NCBI GenBank assembly: GCA_021297855.1
Contig: JAJTHM010000007.1
Span: 1-60,902 of the forward strand
Length of the DNA stretch: 60,902 bases
Source: Sphingobacteriales bacterium
GTDB taxonomy: Bacteria > Bacteroidota > Bacteroidia > Chitinophagales > JADJOU01
Reading direction: 5' to 3'
The notes beneath the pieces were generated by a model. It was not told where the DNA came from, made no database searches, and saw only the letters and a list, made by a program, of their open reading frames with translations. Shown in pieces: positions 53,501 through 60,902 of the stretch. The position numbers and the translations under genes were made by a program. Positions within the stretch are counted from its first letter, which is position 1. Every line of letters begins with the position of its first letter.

Positions 53501-56500
53501 GTCACAGGTTTTACAGCCATTTTGGTCTGTGACACATACATAATACATTTGCTTATTCAACCCAGCGATAGTATGGTCTAGGGCTGCTGTGGTTGTACCT
53601 GCGGCTCCGTTCACAGGGGCGCCATTTTGTCTTGTCCATTTATAGTTGAAATTGGCGGTACCCCCGCTAATAAATGCAGTAGCACTGCCGTCACTTCCTC
53701 CTACTATGGAGGCATTAACCCGATTTATAGAATCAATTGTCAAACTTTTTATTGGCTCAGTCACTTTAAAACATGCAGTAGCAATACAATTATTTACATC
53801 GGTAACTGTCACACACAAACTATCGGCATATAGACCTACTAAATGATTGAAATTAGGAATGGGTGCATTTTGACTATTCACGCCAGACCATTGGTACACA
53901 TAGCTCCCTCCGTTTAGAGTACCTCCATTTCCCTTCACTTTTAGTTCCCCAGAATTCTCCCCCTTACATTTTACAGGCAAAAGGCTCTCTAGCACCACAG
54001 TCAGCGTATCTGGAGCCATATGATTAAATGTCTTTCGCCCCATACAACCCGTAACTCTATCCGTTATCGTGCAAACTATTATTCCTTCCGGTCTATTGAT
54101 AATTTTGTAAAAAGTATCCGTAAATGAACTAGGGGACCAAGTATATTTATAGTTACCAGAGCCTGTAGAACTTAATACCACAGCCCATACACTGTCTGCA
54201 TTCCCTCCTTTACATCTTATCCCACTCGTAAATATATTGGAAGTTATGGTATCCATTTTTGCTGATAAAACCCCTGTGGATGTTCCAGTGCAGGATGCAT
54301 CTGATTTTAAAGAAATAAGTACTCTAAAAGTATCTGGGGCTAGATTCACAATTGAATCATTAATAGCTCCTGTAATCACCGTTCCAGGCAAAGGCTCTTT
54401 TCTCCAAACAAAATTAAAGCTGTCTGCCATGCTTCCAACGGGGAGTATAGCTTTGATCTTTCCATTGCTAGCCGTGCAGAGGGAGGAATCTATTTTCAAA
54501 CTCACAGGTATATTATTATTGACTGTAATTACTACCGTATCTGTTGCATTGCATGGTCCATTGACAGCAGAGATAACATAAGTATGCTGACCCGTGCCTG
54601 GATTAATCAGCAAGGTATTGGTAGTCTGAGGGGGGGTTGGCATGCCATGATTTCCTGTTGTAGAGGATAGCATCTGCCAATTCATAGTGGTTCCGACTCC
54701 CCCTGTCACAGTAGCCGTTAAACTTATATTTGCTGTAGAAGATCCACTAACGCAGTATACACGCTTGCCAGAATTAATTTTTACTTTAAAGTTTTGATCT
54801 ATATTTAGACGAACCAAGGCCGTATCAAAACAGAGACTCGTCCCTACTGTGGCGATAAATACACTATCTTTTTGCGTCACCCTTCCTATAGCCCTCGGAT
54901 TACTCACATTTGTTATGAGATTTGATGGCGTCCATATAGCATTGAGGAGATTGGTAGGTGTGCTATCTACAGTGCAGAACTCAACCTGCAACTGTGGTTT
55001 AGCCGAAGTACCTCCCGACCCAATATAGGCATTGTTGCTATTCTCTGCATCCTGGCCAACTGCTGTGGCGAGCTTAGTCGCAATTTGATTTCCCGAAACG
55101 GTTCCCATTGTACGAATGATATTTGGCGTAGCGGCAGATGCAGTATTTCTGCAATGTGTCTCGACCACCAAATTAGATACTCCATCCCAATCGAACCCAT
55201 TTACAATAGGAAAACGGGCTCCTGAGAAACCTGCTACGAATGATTTCTGTTGAGGGCTGAATATAGTAAACATGGGAATATTGAGCGTTCTAGCATCGAA
55301 AGACATAGTAGACCCAATTCGAACTTCCAATCTATCAATGATTGCAATATTTATCGTTTGCAGATTAAACGCTATAGACTTAATAATACCAGGTCTAACT
55401 CCGGCGTTAATTAGCTCTGCTCTCGTATAGATAATTCTTGTGGTAGCTCCCTGTGCAGCTCCCGTGGTATTCAAAGGATGCGGATAATGCGGATTTAATC
55501 CAGTTGGATAAACCGATGAAACACCCGCAGTTACATCTTTTATAATATCTGGAGATGCGCAAGTATAGATAGATGGTCCACAGGTTTTGGGTATCACATT
55601 AATGGAAAGCATGGTCGTATCACCAGGGCATAATAATTTTCGATTACTCAGTCCACTGGCTACTGGTCTGACCCCATTCATATTAATGCGAATAGAATCA
55701 GTCAATATACAATTAAATCTACTCGTAATCTCCACTGGATAGGTTCCCGACTTCAATGCAATTATCTTAGGACTCGCTATGCTTGTGCTAATTTTATTCG
55801 TAGCAGGATTATAAATACTTCCCAAAGACACAGGATCTATCCATTTATAGGTATAGGGTGTATCACTAATTTGAGTAAACAAGCCCACCTGAACCGTATC
55901 GTGTAAACACAAATCTGTTAATTTGGGGGCTAAGGTATAATTGAATCTGGGGATTACAATTACCCGCAAACTATCAATAATTGTGCAGCTCTGGGTGCTA
56001 TCGATACCATCGATTCCTTTTACAACATAGGTGGTAGAACTAGTAGGTGCTAAATCGACCTCACTACTATCTGGTTTCTTAGCCCAAAAAATTCCTGTTT
56101 TGGGGGTCCAGCTATAGTTTGTAGCTCCATTTACACTGGCTTTCACGGGCTTTCCACCGATACAATAATAGAGGAGTCTATCTTTTACGCGAACTGCTGT
56201 CCGGAAGTTTAAGGTGAGATTGTAAAATCTAGAAATCTTATTTCCTATAACATCGCAATAATAATATTCTAATAAAAAGCGCTCTGTTCCCACTCCTACA
56301 GCTGAATCAAAGGTTATGGTACCAAAAATGGTATCCGTAAAATTCATTCTGATCTTATTTTCAACATATTTAAAGTTAACAATGGCATCAGACTTAGGTA
56401 TTTCAATCACCTTGGTCAAAAGGTTTTGGTTCGGAGCACCCACTAGCTTAAATGTTACCCTTGTTTTCCCTTTGCCACAAATATCAACTTTGTCGAATGC

Positions 56501-57502
56501 AATTTTGTTTGCACTCACCAATGAATCCTCCACTACTCCTGGAGCGTATATATCTGGACAAGCTTCTCTAACCGTTATCTGCACATCTCGACAAACGTAT
56601 CCGACTTTGACACGCGTATAGCCTCCGCTTCCATTGGGTATAGCCCTCCACTCTTCTACAGCTATGGCCATGACAGCATCTTGCACCCTATCGGGGATAC
56701 AGGAATATTGACCCGTTTTCGCGTCGAAATTTATACCATTGACTGTATACATAAAATTTGTAGGAGATAGCCCAGCTGCCCATGTGCAACATGGATTTTT
56801 TAATAGAGCTGCATCATTAGGATTTGGAGCTTCATTTAGAAATGGGCAAATTAAAACATATGCTAATGAATCTCGTATGACTTGCTTATTATTGATCGTA
56901 ATATAGCGCGAGTCAAACGTATCTACCGCGCCATGATTGTATGTATTGAGTCTCATTCTGCACCAATATGGAATTGGAGGACTTCTAAAAATGGTAGAGT
57001 TATTGTGATAATTAGTATTTAAGGCTGCTTGAACCCATGCATTTTGCCATGTTTGACCAGTCGTAATTTCCAAATTTCTACAACATTCTTGATATCCTAC
57101 GAAGACCCAACCTGAATTCTTTCCAAATGTATAGTCCACTTTATAAATCCAACGTTCAACACCTTTTGTTCCATTGGCGAGCATAGGAGTTTGTCCTGGA
57201 CAATTCGTAGCAGGCTTTACAGGAACATCTGGAGGCTGACACTGAGGGGTTACCTCTTGTTTACTCAATAGTGTCATTGGAATTTCAGCTTTGAAGCCCG
57301 CCTTCCTAACACTCAAATTGGTATTAATAAAAAAAGTAATCCCTGAGCAGGATCTGTATAAAGTTACTGTAAATCTATATTTGGCGGTATTTGAATCTAA
57401 TAGGCGATACGAAATATCTGCACCAAAAAAGTGATCTGCCTTCACCTGACTTTGAAAGCCGAGAAGAACGAGCAGGGTAGTTATAGCTTTAAACTTCTTC
57501 AT
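50579..57502 (-). CDS. Giant CHU_C surface protein with SprB-like repeats
   Basis: About 2307 residues from ATG 57502, which gives a signal peptide (MKKFKAITTLLVLLGFQS). The earlier in-frame codon at 57532 overlaps the promoter. The N-terminal ADHFFGADISYRLL region is the usual opening of Bacteroidota surface proteins with PKD-like domains. The middle holds at least eight SprB-like repeats of the pattern CxGxxxGxxxxxxxGG (such as CYGEASGSIKITVTGG and CPKYSNGVIVINANGG). The end carries the CHU_C sorting domain with FSPGNNDGLND and NRWGEKVYE. It is exported by type IX secretion and probably acts as an adhesin or motility surface component. Confidence 0.9.
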   Translation of the reverse strand: MKKFKAITTLLVLLGFQSQVKADHFFGADISYRLLDSNTAKYRFTVTLYRSCSGITFFINTNLSVRKAGFKAEIPMTLLSKQEVTPQCQPPDVPVKPATNCPGQTPMLANGTKGVERWIYKVDYTFGKNSGWVFVGYQECCRNLEITTGQTWQNAWVQAALNTNYHNNSTIFRSPPIPYWCRMRLNTYNHGAVDTFDSRYITINNKQVIRDSLAYVLICPFLNEAPNPNDAALLKNPCCTWAAGLSPTNFMYTVNGINFDAKTGQYSCIPDRVQDAVMAIAVEEWRAIPNGSGGYTRVKVGYVCRDVQITVREACPDIYAPGVVEDSLVSANKIAFDKVDICGKGKTRVTFKLVGAPNQNLLTKVIEIPKSDAIVNFKYVENKIRMNFTDTIFGTITFDSAVGVGTERFLLEYYYCDVIGNKISRFYNLTLNFRTAVRVKDRLLYYCIGGKPVKASVNGATNYSWTPKTGIFWAKKPDSSEVDLAPTSSTTYVVKGIDGIDSTQSCTIIDSLRVIVIPRFNYTLAPKLTDLCLHDTVQVGLFTQISDTPYTYKWIDPVSLGSIYNPATNKISTSIASPKIIALKSGTYPVEITSRFNCILTDSIRINMNGVRPVASGLSNRKLLCPGDTTMLSINVIPKTCGPSIYTCASPDIIKDVTAGVSSVYPTGLNPHYPHPLNTTGAAQGATTRIIYTRAELINAGVRPGIIKSIAFNLQTINIAIIDRLEVRIGSTMSFDARTLNIPMFTIFSPQQKSFVAGFSGARFPIVNGFDWDGVSNLVVETHCRNTASAATPNIIRTMGTVSGNQIATKLATAVGQDAENSNNAYIGSGGTSAKPQLQVEFCTVDSTPTNLLNAIWTPSNLITNVSNPRAIGRVTQKDSVFIATVGTSLCFDTALVRLNIDQNFKVKINSGKRVYCVSGSSTANISLTATVTGGVGTTMNWQMLSSTTGNHGMPTPPQTTNTLLINPGTGQHTYVISAVNGPCNATDTVVITVNNNIPVSLKIDSSLCTASNGKIKAILPVGSMADSFNFVWRKEPLPGTVITGAINDSIVNLAPDTFRVLISLKSDASCTGTSTGVLSAKMDTITSNIFTSGIRCKGGNADSVWAVVLSSTGSGNYKYTWSPSSFTDTFYKIINRPEGIIVCTITDRVTGCMGRKTFNHMAPDTLTVVLESLLPVKCKGENSGELKVKGNGGTLNGGSYVYQWSGVNSQNAPIPNFNHLVGLYADSLCVTVTDVNNCIATACFKVTEPIKSLTIDSINRVNASIVGGSDGSATAFISGGTANFNYKWTRQNGAPVNGAAGTTTAALDHTIAGLNKQMYYVCVTDQNGCKTCDSVMVRDIICNWKYALKLDSVKCYDSSTGKITIGAIDSQNYATTANYTYTLHQNSLTNPSLEVITKSNHYPIDTAIFQNLKSGFYLVRIQSNKGCDTVISSIDIPQNNAIQGITSSQMPSCLGTSDGKVCVSAVDKFTPFDYDFGSGYKRDSCDTTQVSGVNKTVRVRNALGCIVTWNYSVPTPDSISVLVLPVQTRCNGDTTKLPTNIQVTSINPALLSNLGFINKPGTNSDTLSNELRGMTGGIKNIIVNYNNIASGKRCAYPYLFTVTEPQPLVLSLVQADNPNCDYTFDGKFNVKIKTGERGNIPTGSANYHYELIKNTSQIKEIFTKDTNVIFDNLDSGTYTLRVTDFEGCTHSFTHSLNKPQPFSIGLDVPRDANCIEVNNGSMNVSRFTGGNPTVNYNFVWVMKDQLNGSIDTMDKLKYNAATANLLRGLAEYKVIVTDARGCRAESPFIILDTMYQLRITKVTVDSVQCFGLSNGSITINSIYPANKAPLPLVYDFSSDNGSQDRSLNFRTLAAGTFTYTVSDAVGCKATGASNLYEPTDILITSFGNNLKHPKCYGEASGSIKITVTGGQAPYSNIVWNSPPNEQYTDSAVGLPAGVHIVRLIDAKGCPKAQPFTLTQPNPFIARAVRVKQITCYKAADGEIDIETTGGFSNLSYAWSHGLENKTKQINLKPALQPNPYRLTITDANLCKAYVEQEIREPKELTLDDVNLEHVSCPKYSNGVIVINANGGTPKLGSSYDYSIDGGLHYFSTSKFTGLSGKEYNVSVRDSNNCVASRKNIINEPEELLITAKRDASAPDTLTMGNEVSLYFDTFSMSGLIPASRSVNWTPSLGLSCTDCKQPKASPYSTTLYEVEVTYHKDCKARSKINVPVFDPLDFFVPSAFSPGNNDGLNDKLNVYGNGIKKFSLLVFNRWGEKVYEASHLTQGWDGNYKGEPQPSGVYSFSAQVEYLNGEKREKKGSITLIR

Positions 57503-57529
57503 AATATTTACTATTTTCTTTTCTTTGTG

Positions 57530-57537
57530 CAAAATTA
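57530..57537 (-). promoter_or_regulatory. Putative -7 promoter element
   Basis: TAATTTTG on the minus strand fits TAnnTTTG and lies 27 bases before ATG 57502, supporting that start. The rest of 57538-57730 shows no gene. Confidence 0.45.
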
Positions 57538-57730
57538 GTCTTATATTCTGATAAAAAATCTATCAAAAAATAGCCTTTGTTAACGCCATTTTGGTATATA
57601 TCTTCTTACAAATATAGGTAAAAACCAATGATTAATTAACTAAATGAGTGTATTTAAGACTATAAATTCTAGCCAATTTCACAATAATAATATTCCCCAA
57701 GTGATTCCTTCGGATTGGAGATTCTAAAGA

Positions 57731-59809
57731 TCAATTAATTTTGACATCCTTTATTTTAAATTGGCCTGATTTTGTATCTTTAAACCAAGTAATATCAAAA
57801 TCTCCAAACTGAGTGTACATCTTAGTAGTATAAGAATTCTTATCCTCGGAGGTCAGTTTATTTAATTTGAAATCGAGTTGGATGCCATTAGGATTTAATT
57901 GATTATTCGATGGTTCTATTAGAATATTACCATCGTCTGTCAATCTAAATATTGGATTCAAAAAGGCCAATTCCTTGGGCAAATTGACTGATAAGGTCTT
58001 ATTTAGAGATAGTTTAGAGCTATTCACGGATATTTTCGCATTCTTTTTAATCAAAGACAAAATTTGTTCTTTGTTAAATCCGAATTCTGTGATTACCTTA
58101 TTCGATTCTTCTTTTTGCAACTTACTGAGGCTTTCTTTTTGCTTTTTCAGATTTTCAAATTTGAAGGCCTCTGTATCTACCCAGTTTACTCCTTCATCAG
58201 AGACCATTATGGCACGCACGGTCACGATATCTTCAACCCCTTTTATCTTTCCGAACATATCTCGTTCTATCTCCATACTTTCAAAAGAGTTTTCTTCATA
58301 GGGTAGGATAGCGGGCAAGGTTTTATCTACTTTTATTGCCACATAATCGTCGCGCATCATATCCGTAAATTGTATGCATAGAATCAAGCTGGCATTGCTC
58401 AGTCTTTTATCACTTTGATTAATAACAGATAGTTTGAGTTTATTGCCCATCAAGCTTGGCTTGACCTTTAGCTGCAGATAATGATGTTCGGGTAGTATTT
58501 TTCGGAAATCCTTCCCAAAGGCTGTTTCGCAGAAGCGGATATCGGATATGATATAATCCCACTGTGATTGATTTCTGCGTCGTTGGAAGTGATCCAAGAC
58601 TTTGCTCTTGCCCATTTCAGGATTATTCGATGCATAATATAGTTTGGCCAATTGCAAGTCTGGGGTAAAGAACCCACCTCCTAGCATGGTTGTTTTATAC
58701 ATTTCAGTTATTTGATTCCCTTCTTTTGATTTTCTCAGATATGATCTGGTTTGGTAAGGGTCAAAATTATTTTGGAGAAGGTCAGCCTGCTTTGGATAAT
58801 ACGCTGCACTTTCTTCAAACAACAATTTTGCACTTTTCATATCCCCTTTTTTGAGGTAATATACTCCCTTTAAGAGTAAGGCTGGGGCAGAATAACCAGG
58901 ATTATCATTTATAAATTTGTCTAGAAAAGTTAAGGTAAAATCAGGGCTTATTGGCTTTTCTCCAAGTTGAATATTGGGTTGAGCAGCATTGGGCATAGAA
59001 GCCACCATAGCTAGTCCCTTTAGTATATGTGCTTCTTTGTCATAGGGGGCTTTTTCTATTGCTTTATTCGCCTCATTCTCTACGACATCCCATTGGGCAG
59101 TTTTTATTGCCAGATAACCTTTATCTCTATGCAGACATACCCTGTCCCATTCATCATAGTATTTATAATACACGGTTGAATACTCGTATAGTTGTTTAAG
59201 TAGTTTTGTTTTTAATTCTCGTATCTCTGACTTAACCTCCTCGCTTACCTTCTTGCTTTCAAGATATTCTTCATAGGTTCTTTTACTCAGGTTAGGGTCA
59301 AATTGTATAGCATCCGTTGGGATAGGGCTGGCCAGACCAGCAGGATTGATTCCACTTCCAGCAGCCAAGGTATATTCTCTAATTAAATCCCAATAATCAG
59401 GCTGGTCTTGCAGCTTCGTTTGACGGGCATAAATCTCCATGGTTGTTTTTAGAAGTTTTTTTCGAGCCTCTAAAACTTCTGGAGCCACGTTTCGATAATC
59501 TTGCTTGCTTATTTTTAGAAGGTATTCTTCCAAATTATTATTGCTAATAATAGCCTGATCTATCTCATGGATGACGCGAATGGTCTTATCAATATCATAA
59601 ATAGAATCGCGGGATTTATTTAGACTTATGTTATCATCAAACGTCTGGATTACAGGCTTAAAAATCTTTTCAGCCTTAGCCTTTTGCTCAGCGAAAAGCT
59701 GCTTATCTCTATAAACTTTATATTTTTGATATCCAAAATGAACGATGAAAACGAAAGCTAAAACTACACTCAGTTTTACCCATTTACTTTTCCACCATTC
59801 TGAAATCAT
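57731..59809 (-). CDS. Membrane-anchored TPR-containing protein
   Basis: A 692-residue protein with a single N-terminal membrane helix (VKLSVVLAFVFIVHFGYQ) and a large exported body. The central part (residues ~230-340) contains TPR-type helices such as VVENEANKAIEKAPYDKEAH and PALLLKGVYYLKKGDMKSAKL. The last ~250 residues are beta-rich. No enzymatic motif. It lies 6 bases after the Omp28-like gene and may assist the giant surface protein downstream, an inference from position only. Confidence 0.65.
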   Translation of the reverse strand: MISEWWKSKWVKLSVVLAFVFIVHFGYQKYKVYRDKQLFAEQKAKAEKIFKPVIQTFDDNISLNKSRDSIYDIDKTIRVIHEIDQAIISNNNLEEYLLKISKQDYRNVAPEVLEARKKLLKTTMEIYARQTKLQDQPDYWDLIREYTLAAGSGINPAGLASPIPTDAIQFDPNLSKRTYEEYLESKKVSEEVKSEIRELKTKLLKQLYEYSTVYYKYYDEWDRVCLHRDKGYLAIKTAQWDVVENEANKAIEKAPYDKEAHILKGLAMVASMPNAAQPNIQLGEKPISPDFTLTFLDKFINDNPGYSAPALLLKGVYYLKKGDMKSAKLLFEESAAYYPKQADLLQNNFDPYQTRSYLRKSKEGNQITEMYKTTMLGGGFFTPDLQLAKLYYASNNPEMGKSKVLDHFQRRRNQSQWDYIISDIRFCETAFGKDFRKILPEHHYLQLKVKPSLMGNKLKLSVINQSDKRLSNASLILCIQFTDMMRDDYVAIKVDKTLPAILPYEENSFESMEIERDMFGKIKGVEDIVTVRAIMVSDEGVNWVDTEAFKFENLKKQKESLSKLQKEESNKVITEFGFNKEQILSLIKKNAKISVNSSKLSLNKTLSVNLPKELAFLNPIFRLTDDGNILIEPSNNQLNPNGIQLDFKLNKLTSEDKNSYTTKMYTQFGDFDITWFKDTKSGQFKIKDVKIN

Positions 59810-59815
59810 GGGTTT

Positions 59816-60688
59816 TTAGTTCTTTACTTTTGTCTGAGATGTCTGCATGACTTCGTTGGTTGAAGCATTAGAAATAAAACTAACTAAATATAAATTCTCG
59901 GCTTTGTATTTCGTTAAAGAAAAATCTTCTAATTCAATTCGTTTAAGAAATACACGACCTTTTTTATATCCTCCTCCATCTTCTGTAGCTTTTTTAAGAG
60001 AATTGCCAAGGGCGTTAGTAAGCATTTTTCTCAAAACATGTTCATGTTCATAAGGATCTAAAACGATACTTCCACTTTTCTGTGGCGCATCCAATTTATT
60101 TTCTATGAGCATAATTGAAAAATTCAAATCCTCCGCAATATCCTCTAACATTGTACACTCAATCTCTAAGACGGATTTGCCAGCCTTATTATCGAAATAA
60201 ACTCTAGATTTCACATTCACCTTTACGTCGCTATTGATTACTGATTCCACTCTTTGCTTCAATTCAAATCTACCTTGAACTATTGAACCATCGAACTGTT
60301 TTCTATCAATAGTCCCTGAAGGCAGTGAGCTCACCAAAAAAGTATTTGCTAGTAATCTTGCCTCTTCTGTAGTGAAGTCGAGGTCCGGGTTTCCCTCTTC
60401 TACTGGTTTTGCCAATACATTCCCCTTTGGATGAAGACCTACGGCGGCTACCCTACTGCCAAATTGGGTTAAAATTTCTTTCACTATTCTATGTCCGTCT
60501 GGGCAATTGACGCAGCTAGCACCTGTATATTCCTCCAATAAAACGACCCTAGATTGCGCCGGGGGAAGGCTTGCAATTGTGTAAGTAGAGTCGACAGAGA
60601 CAATAGCTACTCTCGCTGGCAAAACTTCTTTGCATGATTGTATAGCCCAAATAAAAAGTGATGTTATTAATACCGCAAAAAGACGCAT
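59816..60688 (-). CDS. Omp28-related thioredoxin-like lipoprotein
   Basis: A 290-residue protein with a lipobox AIQSC (lipidated C19). The N-terminal domain is thioredoxin-like with C59 and C62 in GASCVNCPDGH, followed by a beta-sandwich typical of Omp28-related proteins of Bacteroidota (EHEHVLRKMLTNALG is a family hallmark). Probably attached to the outer membrane. It heads the minus-strand pair with the TPR protein and has a -7 box upstream. Confidence 0.82.
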   Translation of the reverse strand: MRLFAVLITSLFIWAIQSCKEVLPARVAIVSVDSTYTIASLPPAQSRVVLLEEYTGASCVNCPDGHRIVKEILTQFGSRVAAVGLHPKGNVLAKPVEEGNPDLDFTTEEARLLANTFLVSSLPSGTIDRKQFDGSIVQGRFELKQRVESVINSDVKVNVKSRVYFDNKAGKSVLEIECTMLEDIAEDLNFSIMLIENKLDAPQKSGSIVLDPYEHEHVLRKMLTNALGNSLKKATEDGGGYKKGRVFLKRIELEDFSLTKYKAENLYLVSFISNASTNEVMQTSQTKVKN

Positions 60689-60706
60689 ATAAAAATTTTA
60701 GAGTGA

Positions 60707-60714
60707 CAAATTTA
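60707..60714 (-). promoter_or_regulatory. Putative -7 promoter element
   Basis: TAAATTTG on the minus strand, about 18 bases before ATG 60688. Confidence 0.45.
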
Positions 60715-60831
60715 ACCCAAATTTTAAGAAAACGTATGCTTTATGACAAAAGAGAGCTAACTTAGCGCCTGTGAGCAAGGCCTATGTTTAAAATGGTGAT
60801 TTAATCCCCTCCCAAATTTTGGTTGAAATGC

Positions 60832-60856
60832 AAAAAGGCTTCGTTTACGCGAAGCC
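60832..60856 (-). terminator. Rho-independent terminator of a gene beyond the window
   Basis: On the minus strand stem GGCTTCG/CGAAGCC with a 6-base loop is followed by TTTTT. It would end a gene to the right of the window. Confidence 0.75.
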
Positions 60857-60902
60857 CTTTGAGACAATAAATGATGAAACACAAGTGTTATCTCGTATAG
60901 AA

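Overview
The window comes from an AT-rich member of the Bacteroidota, probably a gliding or surface-motile lineage. The evidence is a GldD-type lipoprotein, a 2308-residue surface protein ending in a CHU_C (type IX secretion) sorting domain, the GlmU-like nucleotidyltransferase variant of this phylum, DUF2480, DUF7935 and IPExxxVDY-like proteins, an Omp28-related lipoprotein, and repeated TAnnTTTG -7 promoter elements. Ribosome-binding sites are weak, as is usual in the phylum.

Layout. (1) 1-2.3 kb, minus strand: a MeaB-type GTPase and an alkaline-phosphatase-superfamily hydrolase. (2) 2.4-15.1 kb, plus strand: a tightly packed run with an M1 aminopeptidase, GlmU-like protein, triosephosphate isomerase, three glycan or nucleotide-sugar genes including a glycosyltransferase-flippase fusion, a VWA protein, an MFS exporter, a DUF1287 protein and an M15 peptidase. 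(3) 15.1-20.3 kb: small membrane proteins, a tandem DUF2061 protein, DUF1905 and HtpG. (4) 20.3-23.4 kb: a decayed patch with a duplicated uvrB tail, an antitoxin-like ORF, a toxin gene split by a small inverted-repeat element, and a DUF5063 gene. (5) 23.4-43.4 kb: mostly core genes, including UvrB, an SF1 helicase with a C-terminal DNA-binding-like domain, serine dehydratase, GldD, RuvC, an rRNA methyltransferase, a TPR protein, a PstS-like lipoprotein, a split DsbD, an IscA-type protein, a 5'-nucleotidase C-terminal domain and a lytic transglycosylase. (6) 43.4-50.6 kb: an accessory island beginning at tRNA-Phe. (7) 50.6-60.7 kb, minus strand: the giant surface protein, a TPR protein and an Omp28-like lipoprotein.

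The most interesting region is 43.4-50.6 kb. A tRNA-Phe gene is followed by broken tandem copies of its own 3' half, invaded by short palindromic repeats. Beyond it lies a class II lanthipeptide cluster on the minus strand: an 85-residue precursor, a hairpin that looks like an attenuator, a 917-residue LanM synthetase, and an ABC ATPase plus permease that resemble a self-protection pump. At the end of this operon I find an unlisted, frame-broken remnant of a C39-peptidase domain, the start of a LanT-type exporter-protease. The cluster therefore seems to have lost its dedicated maturation exporter, at least here. Upstream sit covarying hairpins and an XRE regulator preceded by three helically phased direct repeats. 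Much of the small-scale structure (palindrome insertions, duplicated gene tails, a MITE-like element) shows that short repeats have been remodelling the accessory parts of this genome.
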